DNA of 36,527 nucleotides from Clostridiaceae bacterium. Its GTDB lineage: Bacteria; Bacillota; Clostridia; Saccharofermentanales; DTU023. Positions 29,146-36,515 of the stretch are shown here, piece by piece. Within the stretch, counting starts at the first letter, position 1, and the number at the start of each line of letters is the position of its first letter. Where the stretch lies: NCBI GenBank assembly GCA_012518845.1, contig JAAYRJ010000200.1, positions 1-36,527 of the forward strand, read 5' to 3'. The notes under the pieces are model-generated. The model was not told where the DNA came from and did not search any database. It was given only the letters and a program-made list of their open reading frames with translations. Made by a program: the position numbers and the translations under genes.

Positions 29146-30234
29146 TTATTTATTTCTCTTAGCAAAATCTTGCATAAATTTAATCAATGCATCGATTCCT
29201 TCTGTTGGCATAGCATTATAGATACTTGCACGCATACCTCCGACCGAACGATGCCCTTTCAAATTCTGCAATCCTTCTTTTTCTGCTTCTTCAACAAACT
29301 GTGCTTCTAGCTCTTGATTTTCACAAACAAATGGTACATTCATCAAGGATCGATCTTCCTTCCGAGCTGTTCCTTTATAAAAGCCACTGTTATCAATGTA
29401 ATCATACAGCTTTTGTGCTTTTTCTTTGTTTATTTCTCCGATTGCCTTGACACCACCTAATTTATCTATCCATTGATAAACTAATCCACACATATAAATG
29501 CTATAACATGGTGGTGTATTAAACATAGAACCCGCATCAGCATGAATTTTGTAATCTAAATAATTTGGAATATTATCAGGTGCTTGACCTATTAAATCCT
29601 CACGCATAATCACTACCGTTACACCCGCAGGTCCCATATTCTTTTGTGCACCAGCGTAAATTAGAGCAAAGTCATTGACATTATATTCCTCAGACAAAAT
29701 GTTAGAAGACATATCTGCAACCAAATCCAAATCTCCAACATCTGGCAAATCGTTTGGTTTTATATACGTGCCATAAATTGTATTATTTGTACAGATATGG
29801 ACATAATCTGCAGTTTTTCGGAAATCTGACTTTTTTGTTACAGGAATATATGAATAAGTTTTGTCTTTAGAAGAAGCAACAATCTTGGCATCACCAAATT
29901 TTACAGCTTCTTGTTGGGCTTTATTTGCCCAATTTCCTGTAATTAAAAAATCTGCCTGCTTGTTTTTTTGCATTAAATTAAGAGGAACCATGGAGAATTG
30001 TAAAGATGCTCCGCCCTGAAGGAAAAGCACTTTGTAATTATCAGGGATCTGCATCAATTTTCTTAATGAATTTTCTGTAGAAGAAATAATTTCCTCAAAA
30101 ACTGTCGACCTATGACTCATTTCCATAACTGATAAGCCATAACCCTTGTAATTTAACATTTCTTTACTTGCTGTTTCTAAGACTGAAACTGGTAAAACAG
30201 ATGGACCAGCCGAAAAATTGTAAATTCTATCCAT
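29146..30234 (-). CDS. serC: Phosphoserine aminotransferase
   Basis: MDRIYNFSAGPSVLPVSVLE, SVMEMSHRS, LFLQGGASLQFSMVPLN; start at MDRIYNF with GAGGT RBS. Confidence 0.96.
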   Translation of the reverse strand: MDRIYNFSAGPSVLPVSVLETASKEMLNYKGYGLSVMEMSHRSTVFEEIISSTENSLRKLMQIPDNYKVLFLQGGASLQFSMVPLNLMQKNKQADFLITGNWANKAQQEAVKFGDAKIVASSKDKTYSYIPVTKKSDFRKTADYVHICTNNTIYGTYIKPNDLPDVGDLDLVADMSSNILSEEYNVNDFALIYAGAQKNMGPAGVTVVIMREDLIGQAPDNIPNYLDYKIHADAGSMFNTPPCYSIYMCGLVYQWIDKLGGVKAIGEINKEKAQKLYDYIDNSGFYKGTARKEDRSLMNVPFVCENQELEAQFVEEAEKEGLQNLKGHRSVGGMRASIYNAMPTEGIDALIKFMQDFAKRNK

Positions 30235-30256
30235 ATTTGACCTCACTTACTGGTAT

Positions 30257-30268
30257 CTACGTAGGAAT
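30257..30268. repeat. Inverted repeat copy 1 (CTACGTAGGAAT)
   Basis: Reverse complement of 30458-30469; 12/12 match. Confidence 0.8.
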
Positions 30269-30275
30269 TATTGTT

Positions 30276-30311
30276 TTAAAAAACACAATTGAAAATCTTA
30301 ATCAATTGCAT
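30276..30311 (-). CDS. Candidate leader peptide MQLIKIFNCVF in the serC 5' region
   Basis: ATG CAA TTG ATT AAG ATT TTC AAT TGT GTT TTT TAA with GGAAAGGTG upstream, downstream of a promoter-like sequence. Confidence 0.35.
   Translation of the reverse strand: MQLIKIFNCVF
30278..30308 (-). terminator. Weak terminator-like hairpin overlapping the leader ORF
   Basis: Minus CAATTGA-9 nt-TCAATTG-TG-TTTTTT. Confidence 0.35.
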
Positions 30312-30331
30312 TTTTATTCACCTTTCCGATT

Positions 30332-30360
30332 AGATTATCAGTAAGAATTGGTCAGTTCAA
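30332..30360 (-). promoter_or_regulatory. Candidate serC-serA-DUF1015 promoter
   Basis: Minus TTGAAC-17 bp-TAATCT. Confidence 0.5.
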
Positions 30361-30457
30361 GCATTAAATAAAAATTAATGACTTTTATTAATTATTAATA
30401 CGCATTTTGGTTTTTTCTATTAATAATATCTAATCAATTATTATATTAGTAAAGCTT

Positions 30458-30469
30458 ATTCCTACGTAG
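30458..30469. repeat. Inverted repeat copy 2 (ATTCCTACGTAG)
   Basis: Reverse complement of 30257-30268; 12/12 match. Confidence 0.8.
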
Positions 30470-30478
30470 CAAATGAAT

Positions 30479-31072
30479 TTAGAATTTTTTCAGCCATTTT
30501 GCTAGGCTTGTCGAAATCTCTTGATTAATATTATGACCATCACCCCAAACAATAGAAGTCTTTATTTCCAGCTTATTAAATTTTCTTAATAAAATTTCAT
30601 TTTCCTCCATTGAGCAAAGCGGATCGTTCTTACCCATAGAAATAAAATATTGATGCGATGATAAATCACGCTCCAAATCAATTTCTTGTGGATAGAGTGG
30701 CGACAATAAAGCCCCATATCTAAATGTAAAATTTTGATGTAAAAGTAAATGGGTCGCAATATTTGCTCCATTTGAGAATCCCAATAATATGGTTTTCTGG
30801 GGATCAAAATTATAAATTTTGGCAGCTTCTAGGATAAATCTTCCAAGCTCCACACTGCGTTCTTCTAAATCCTTGAGGTCATAAACTCCTTCAGCTTTTC
30901 TTTTAAAAAACCGCAAACTACCATTCTCATTTACATTACCTCGGATGGCTAAGCGATGTTTATCTGGTGCTAATTGTTTTGCAAGTGGAATTAAATTATG
31001 CTCATTTCCACCTGTACCATGTAAAAGAACTAAGGTGTAATCACCAGCTGCTTTTTCAAAAATATGTTGCAT
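30479..31072 (-). CDS. Phospholipase/carboxylesterase-like alpha/beta hydrolase (MhqD-like)
   Basis: LVLLHGTGGNEHNLIPLAKQLAP, LLGFSNGANIATHLLL, C-terminal GDGHNI; downstream of a ring-cleaving dioxygenase. Confidence 0.88.
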   Translation of the reverse strand: MQHIFEKAAGDYTLVLLHGTGGNEHNLIPLAKQLAPDKHRLAIRGNVNENGSLRFFKRKAEGVYDLKDLEERSVELGRFILEAAKIYNFDPQKTILLGFSNGANIATHLLLHQNFTFRYGALLSPLYPQEIDLERDLSSHQYFISMGKNDPLCSMEENEILLRKFNKLEIKTSIVWGDGHNINQEISTSLAKWLKKF

Positions 31073-31090
31073 AGATTTGCCCCTCTCTTG

Positions 31091-32050
31091 CTAGCCCTTC
31101 CAAATCGTATCAAATGGTCTAACTGTATTTTCAATATACTCTCTGCGTTCTTCTAAAAATGGAGGTAATGACAACTTTTCACCAAGATGTTCGTAGTCCT
31201 CATCTTGTAGAAAGCCTGGTCCGTCAGTTGAAAGTTCTATCAAAATATGACCAATTCTGGCATAAGTAGCCTCAAAATAAAAACGATCAACATGGCCAGA
31301 ATGATTTAAGCCTAATTTTTCATATTTATTTATCCAAAAATTTAAAGCTTCAGTATTTTCTACTCTAAATGCTACATGGTGAACACCACCATAACCTTGA
31401 CGCGCATTTTGTGACTCTGTATCTTTTCTAAGAATAACACGCCCACCATTGCCTCCTTCACCCATTTCCAATAATGCGGCATCTGGCTCTGAAACTATTT
31501 CCTCCATATCATAAATAGATACAAGACTATTCCTAAAATCCTCGAAATAACTAACTGTAATTTCGATTGGACCTAGTGCATTTATTGCATATTCTTTTGG
31601 AACAGGACCATTTTTCCAAGCAATTCCAGCCTGAATTCCATGATTATTTTGATCAGAGAAAAGTTGATAACGTTGCCCATCTTCTTCTTCAAATGGTAAC
31701 ACCTTTGTGCCAAAAACTTCTTTGATACCATCATACTTAACATTATGCTCCTCAAAACGTTGTTGATAATATTCTAAAGCAGCATCATTTGGAACCCTTA
31801 GACCAATTCGAGAAATAGAATTAGTACCAGGAACATTTTTTCCAATCTTTGGAAAATCAAAAAATGTTAAATCGGTCCCCGGTGCAGCAACATCATCTGC
31901 AAAGAATGTATGGTATGTATGAATATCATCTTGATTAACTGTTTTTTTCACTAATCTCATCCCTAAAACTTTGGTAATGAATTCATAATTTCGTTCAGCA
32001 CTATTTGTCATGGCTGTAACATGGTGGAGTCCTTTCAATTCAGTATTCAT
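31091..32050 (-). CDS. Ring-cleaving dioxygenase, glyoxalase/VOC superfamily (MhqO-like)
   Basis: LKGLHHVTAMTNSAERNYEFITKVLGMRLVKKTVNQDD, GVHHVAFRVEN; two VOC modules. Confidence 0.92.
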   Translation of the reverse strand: MNTELKGLHHVTAMTNSAERNYEFITKVLGMRLVKKTVNQDDIHTYHTFFADDVAAPGTDLTFFDFPKIGKNVPGTNSISRIGLRVPNDAALEYYQQRFEEHNVKYDGIKEVFGTKVLPFEEEDGQRYQLFSDQNNHGIQAGIAWKNGPVPKEYAINALGPIEITVSYFEDFRNSLVSIYDMEEIVSEPDAALLEMGEGGNGGRVILRKDTESQNARQGYGGVHHVAFRVENTEALNFWINKYEKLGLNHSGHVDRFYFEATYARIGHILIELSTDGPGFLQDEDYEHLGEKLSLPPFLEERREYIENTVRPFDTIWKG

Positions 32051-32098
32051 TTTTATCCTCTTTTCATCAAAAATCTTAAAAATAATAGTTAATGGTTA

Positions 32099-32521
32099 TT
32101 ATTTATGGTTTAATTTTTTCAAAAGTTCTTTTAAATCGATAATCTCTTCATCTGTAAGTCGTTGATAAAGATTTTCAATGATTTTTTCATGTTCAGGAAA
32201 TATTTGAGAAATCAAAGCTTCTCCTTTTTCTGTCAAATGGATAAAAAATATACGCCGATCATCACTCGAAACAACACGTTTTACTAATCCTTTATCACTC
32301 AACTTATCAATGATATATGTGGTACTACTATTTGCTATCAAAATCTTTTCTTTAATTGTTTGTACAGTTTGCTCACCTTTATGAAATAATAACTCCAAGA
32401 CAGCAAACTCATTCAAATTTAAATCATAGTGGGCTACATGTTGCTTTGCAGCAGTTGTAAACCTATCATTTGTTCGTTTAATTCCAATATATGCTTTTAA
32501 CGCTTCTTTTGAACGTACCAT
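32099..32521 (-). CDS. MarR-family transcriptional regulator (MhqR-like)
   Basis: LNLNEFAVLELLFHKGEQTVQTIKEKILIANSSTTYIIDKLSDKGLVKRVVSSDDRR; first gene of the operon. Confidence 0.92.
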   Translation of the reverse strand: MVRSKEALKAYIGIKRTNDRFTTAAKQHVAHYDLNLNEFAVLELLFHKGEQTVQTIKEKILIANSSTTYIIDKLSDKGLVKRVVSSDDRRIFFIHLTEKGEALISQIFPEHEKIIENLYQRLTDEEIIDLKELLKKLNHK

Positions 32522-32561
32522 GCTATCAACTCCTGCCTATTTATAATTTAATAATTTTTTG

Positions 32562-32575
32562 ATTCGATTTCGAAT
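32562..32575. promoter_or_regulatory. Candidate MarR/MhqR operator
   Basis: ATTCGA-TT-TCGAAT palindrome just downstream of the -10 of the MarR gene. Confidence 0.55.
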
Positions 32576-32577
32576 TA

Positions 32578-32605
32578 ATTTTATCAGACAAGGGTCTACA
32601 AACAA
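32578..32605 (-). promoter_or_regulatory. Candidate promoter of the MarR-dioxygenase-esterase operon
   Basis: Minus TTGTTT-16 bp-TAAAAT. Confidence 0.4.
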
Positions 32606-32695
32606 AAAAACTGACTTTTTTGTAACATTTGAATGCTAAGGATTAAAGTGATGAGAAACTATAAAAATAGCCAAAAGAAATACATTTATTTCAAA

Positions 32696-32721
32696 TAAAA
32701 AAACTGCTATTGGGACAGTTT
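32696..32721 (-). terminator. Candidate terminator downstream of the zinc-ribbon gene
   Basis: Minus AAACTG-9 nt-CAGTTTTTTTATT. Confidence 0.5.
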
Positions 32722-32805
32722 CCTCTAAGCAATTGCTCTACCGCTTTTTTTTACACTTAAAATTAACTATGCTCAAAACACATCACAGGATATACCTGAT
32801 AAAAT

Positions 32806-33108
32806 CTATTTTTCTCCGCAATTTTTTTGAAATTGTTCAGTAATATCTTTAACAAATTCTGTATTTTGCTGACGAACTCTGGGTAGACACATCATCCCTT
32901 CACTATTAACTATTTCAGCATTATGTATTTTGTTAAAAGATAGATCGATATCGACCTCAGCTGTTAAGCCACATTCCGAACATACAAGTTTATAAGAACT
33001 CAAAGCTGATTGTTGTTCAGAATCGGAATTTATTAAGTTATAATCCATATTACTAGAGCAATTAGGACATATTATTTCGAGATCTTTTTCTACGATATTG
33101 TCACTCAT
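32806..33108 (-). CDS. Small zinc-ribbon-like protein of unknown function
   Basis: CPNCSSNMDY...LVCSECGLTAEV: two CxxC knuckles; start likely MSDNIVEK (ORF-track 33144). Confidence 0.6.
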   Translation of the reverse strand: MSDNIVEKDLEIICPNCSSNMDYNLINSDSEQQSALSSYKLVCSECGLTAEVDIDLSFNKIHNAEIVNSEGMMCLPRVRQQNTEFVKDITEQFQKNCGEK

Positions 33109-33397
33109 TCTCGGCAGAAATCCTTCCTTTATTATTGAACACATATTGTACCAGTTTTAACATAATCTTTCTTAAAGATTAACTTTAGCTTTGATCTTGT
33201 TTTTCTATTTGAACCTCGCAGCACAGAATTACTTTTTTATAAATTGTATAGATTTCCTGTAATAAGTTTTCAGTTAAAGGTTTAACAATATTAAATTTTA
33301 CATTTATTTTTCTTATGAATAACATTTCAGGTCTAATTCCTATGGTAATTTGATAGAGAAAATTTGATCAAATAGATCTGCCATGAGGAGAAAAGCC

Positions 33398-34093
33398 ATG
33401 AAAAGAATATTTAGGATTATTATTTCAATTATCTTGATATTATCCTTAGTAGCTTGTGGAAGCTTACCAACAAAAGAAATAATTTCAAAAAGCCAAGAAA
33501 CATCCGTGGAGGAGACTACTAAAGGAACTACCGAAGAAACTACCGAAGAAACTACTGAAGAAATTACAAAAGAAACTACTGAAGAAACTACAAAAGAAAC
33601 GACCAAAGTAGCTACAAACGTTGAATTAGATGAAATTACTACCGTTAGAACACAGTATAAGGAAGTTTCTTTTGAAGTACCTGAAGGTTGGGAAATGAAA
33701 GAATTTGGCGTTTTTACATATTGGCTTAAAGATGCAGTTGAAGATTACCCTTTTTTAATGCTAAATATTGCAGACGGTATTGAATATTTCGATGAAAATT
33801 CTTGGTTGGAATATGCTGAAGGAGTAGGTACTAATGAATATACTTTGCTGAGGACGGACAATCATGATGTTGCATTGTTAGAATTTGAATCAATCCAAGG
33901 TACAGAAAATATTGCAACTTCTATTGCTGCTATATATCTTAATAACAAAATATGTTCTTTTGGCATGTCGCATGATATATCTGAAGACTACTCGTTATTA
34001 TTCGAAAAGATAGTAGATTCAATAGAAATCGATGAATTAAAAACAAATATTGATGTTGATTATAATGAAGAAGCCTTTGAAGCTATGAAATAA
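33398..34093 (+). CDS. Putative lipoprotein with Thr/Glu-rich repeat linker
   Basis: MKRIFRIIISIILILSLVACGS lipobox; AGGAGA upstream; tandem T-T-E/K-E linker; globular C-terminal domain. Confidence 0.8.
   Translation: MKRIFRIIISIILILSLVACGSLPTKEIISKSQETSVEETTKGTTEETTEETTEEITKETTEETTKETTKVATNVELDEITTVRTQYKEVSFEVPEGWEMKEFGVFTYWLKDAVEDYPFLMLNIADGIEYFDENSWLEYAEGVGTNEYTLLRTDNHDVALLEFESIQGTENIATSIAAIYLNNKICSFGMSHDISEDYSLLFEKIVDSIEIDELKTNIDVDYNEEAFEAMK
33515..33610 (+). repeat. 12-bp tandem repeat (8 units) encoding TT(E/K)x
   Basis: ACTACTAAAGGA, ACTACCGAAGAA x2, ACTACTGAAGAA, ATTACAAAAGAA, ACTACTGAAGAA, ACTACAAAAGAA, ACGACCAAAGTA. Confidence 0.9.
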
Positions 34094-34151
34094 TTTTCCT
34101 TTTACAATGTCTGAATCTTCAGTCATTTCTTTGATAAAGTTCTTTCAACGC

Positions 34152-34173
34152 TTGAGTCTGACTCAAGTTTTTA
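34152..34173 (+). terminator. Intrinsic terminator after the lipoprotein gene
   Basis: CTTGAGT-CTG-ACTCAAG-TTTTT, perfect 7-bp stem. Confidence 0.8.
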
Positions 34174-34411
34174 AGTTTTTCTTGAATTTTTAAAGGAAAA
34201 TAATTACAATTCCATTAAATTCATTAATTTTATTAAGCAGAGATTTTATAAAATCAGGTCAATTCTCAATCAAACAATCTGAACCAAAGTTTCTTCATCT
34301 CCACGATGAAGAAATTAGCTACGAGCAAGTAGCACACACAGGTGAAATTCCACAGGAAGACTGTGACATTGCTGATGATGTGATATAGAAGTATTTGAGG
34401 GGGAAGTAGGT

Positions 34412-35396
34412 ATGGAAGAACAATCTAATATTATTATTTACAATACAGAAGATGGTAAAACTAAGATAGAAGTTCAGATTGACGAGGAAACAGTTTGGCT
34501 AACTCAAGCGCAAATGGCAGAACTTTTTGAAACAACCAAGCAGAATATAAACCTCCATATCAATAATTGCTTCAAAGAAGGAGAATTACTTGAAAATTCA
34601 GTTGTCAAGGATTCCTTGACAACTGCTTCAGATGGTAAAAAATATAAGACTAAAACATATAATTTGGATGTAATAATATCTGTAGGATATCGAGTTAAAT
34701 CAATTCGTGGGACTCAATTTCGCATTTGGGCAACTAATAGATTAAGAGAGTACATGATTAAAGGATTTGCTCTAGATGATGAAAGGTTAAAGGGCAATGC
34801 GGGTGGCAATTATTGGAAAGAATTACTAGACCGAATCAGGGACATTCGTTCTTCTGAAAAAGTAATGTATCGGCAAGTATTAGACCTTTATGCTACTAGT
34901 TACGATTATAATCCTCAATCAGATGAATCAAAACAATTTTTCAAAATCGTTCAAAACAAGTTACATTATGCGACTCATGGTCATACTGCGGCTGAGCTCA
35001 TTTATCTAAGAGCTAACTCGGATAAACCATTTATGGGCTTACAAACTTTTTCAGGAGATTTCCCTACCGCTAAAGATATTACTGTAGCCAAAGACTATAT
35101 GACAGAAGATGAATTAAAAATTCTTAATAATTTAGTTTCTGGGTATTTTGATTTTGCAGAAGTTCAAGCTATGAGGCAAAAACCAATGTACATGAAAGAT
35201 TATATTAACCATTTGGACAATATATTAAGTTCAACAGGGGAAGAATGCAGGAACTATAAGCCGAAAGCAAGCAGATGAAAAAGCAAAGTCAGAATATAAA
35301 AAATTCCAAGTGAAAACATTATCACCAGTCGAAGAAGAATATCTCAAAGATCTGAAGAAAATCAGCAAGAAAATAATGGATAAAAGCAAAGAATGA
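34412..35396 (+). pseudogene. RhuM-family protein gene, frameshifted near 35243
   Basis: Frame 1: EEQSNIIIYNTEDGKTKIEVQIDEETVWLTQAQMAELFETTKQNINLHINN...LSSTGE. The rest continues in another frame from 35244: NAGTISRKQADEKAKSEYKKFQVKTLSPVEEEYLKDLKKISKKIMDKSKE-stop (35396). Confidence 0.85.
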
Positions 35397-35724
35397 ACCA
35401 AAGCGAGCAAATGATTGACAATTTAGAAAAACAAGGAGTTAAAGTTTTAGACGCTCCCTTTAAAATTATCAATGGTATGTACAGAACATACTAAGAGTTG
35501 ATATTGTAGAAAATCAAAATCATTTCAACCCATATGGAGAAAGAATTATAGGTAGCCACTATCATACATATCGAAAAGGGTATGGAAACAGATGGGCATA
35601 TTCCTTGGAAAATATTTTCCCTGAATTTGACATTAAAAATTTTAATCCGAATGAATTATTTGATTGGTTTTGTGGCTATAATAACATCATAAGGGGAAAA
35701 GCTATAATTCAAACTCTTTTCTAA
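35393..35724 (+). pseudogene. Small accessory protein gene, frameshifted (DUF6978-like by recollection only)
   Basis: MNQSEQMIDNLEKQGVKVLDAPFKIINGMYRTY-stop, then in another frame from 35491 LRVDIVENQNHFNPYGERIIGSHYHTYRKGYGNRWAYSLENIFPEFDIKNFNPNELFDWFCGYNNIIRGKAIIQTLF-stop. ATGA overlap with the RhuM stop. Confidence 0.6.
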
Positions 35725-35734
35725 AGGTGAAGAA

Positions 35735-36068
35735 ATGGTAGACAATCAACAATTAATAGCAAGCGATTTCATAAACAACTACTTACACTGGGTGAAAGAA
35801 AATACCAATTCTGTTAAGGTATCTGAAAACTTGTTTGAAATAAGCACTCCATGAGCTAAGGCATACGTTTGCAACATATGCAAGTAAAGCGATTGAATTA
35901 GGAGATTTAAAATCGATTCTTGCCCATTCCAAGCAAATGAATACAGAGGCAACTTATATTCATCCAATACCACTTACACAAAAAGAAATAGATAAACAAA
36001 AAGGAATCGACAGTAAAAATTCAGAATTAATAGATGAAATGTTTTCATTAATACTAAAAAACAACTAA
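35735..36068 (+). pseudogene. Tyrosine recombinase/phage integrase, C-terminal remnant with frameshift
   Basis: MVDNQQLIASDFINNYLHWVKENTNSVKVSENLFEISTP, then in another frame HELRHTFATYASKAIELGDLKSILAHSKQMNTEATYIHPIPL...SLILKNN-stop: HxxR box, LAH, and Tyr (YIHP). Confidence 0.85.
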
Positions 36069-36097
36069 AAAACAACTAAAAAACAACTAAAAAATAA
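36054..36097. repeat. 11-bp tandem repeat, 4 copies (CTAAAAAACAA)
   Basis: CTAAAAAACAA x3 then CTAAAAAATAA; starts inside the integrase 3' end. Confidence 0.9.
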
Positions 36098-36127
36098 CGT
36101 AATTCGTAACGTAATTTGTAACGTAAG
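36096..36127. repeat. 12-bp tandem repeat, about 2.6 copies (AACGTAATTYGT)
   Basis: AACGTAATTCGT AACGTAATTTGT AACGTAAG directly abutting the 11-bp array. Confidence 0.8.
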
Positions 36128-36215
36128 CGCATGTTTTTCAATAGAATTTTTAAGATTTTGTAAAAGAACTCGAAGGTTGCAAGAACTCTTGAAACAAGCC
36201 TGTACCAGCGCATAC

Positions 36216-36252
36216 AAAAGCCCGAGATCTTTATACAAGAACTCGGGCTTTT
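36216..36252 (-). terminator. Intrinsic terminator downstream of tRNA-Pro
   Basis: Minus AAAAGCCCGAG-15 nt-CTCGGGCTTTT. Confidence 0.85.
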
Positions 36253-36256
36253 CATT

Positions 36257-36332
36257 TGGTCGAGGTGAGAGGACTTGAACCCCCGGCATCCTGCTCCCAA
36301 AGCAGGCGCGCTACCAACTGCGCTACACCTCG
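36257..36332 (-). tRNA. tRNA-Pro (anticodon TGG), CCA encoded
   Basis: Minus CGAGGTG TA GCGC AGTTGGTA GCGC G CCTGC TTTGGGA GCAGG ATGCC GGGGG TTCAAGT CCTCT CACCTCG A CCA; full cloverleaf. Confidence 0.95.
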
Positions 36333-36450
36333 ATGGTGCATTACCCATACTAGCAGAAAAGAAATTAATGTCAAGTGGTTTTTTTCACTATTTTCGCCCT
36401 AGTAACTTGCAAGTTAAACTGAAACGCAATTCCATACAATGTTAGTTTCT

Positions 36451-36478
36451 TTTTCATCAGGCTGCAGCCTGATGAAAA
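36451..36478. other. 28-bp perfect palindrome
   Basis: TTTTCATCAGGCTGCAGCCTGATGAAAA is self reverse-complementary. Confidence 0.85.
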
Positions 36479-36495
36479 TTTTCTGCGCTTTGCCC

Positions 36496-36515
36496 ATCCA
36501 AGATTTTTCTTGGAT
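36496..36515. other. Hairpin near window end
   Basis: ATCCAAGA-TTTT-TCTTGGAT, perfect 8-bp stem. Confidence 0.6.

Noticed and set aside
30257-30469. Interpretation as a MITE transposon
   Set aside because: Matching ends are only 12 bp, no target-site duplication is visible, and the interval contains the apparent serC promoter; kept only as inverted repeats.
33340-33606. Minus-strand ORF MVVSFVVSSVVSFVISSVV…
   Set aside because: Antisense translation of the lipoprotein's 12-bp tandem repeat; low complexity, no RBS.
35779-35973. Minus-strand 64-aa ORF
   Set aside because: Antisense to the recombinase remnant, whose plus-strand frames carry recognisable catalytic motifs.
36054-36129. CRISPR array
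   Set aside because: Units are 11-12 bp, contiguous, with no spacers and no cas genes nearby.
36065-36348. Minus-strand ORFs of 74 and 90 aa (…GCRGFKSSHLDQ…)
   Set aside because: They are translations through the tRNA-Pro gene and its terminator; not real proteins.
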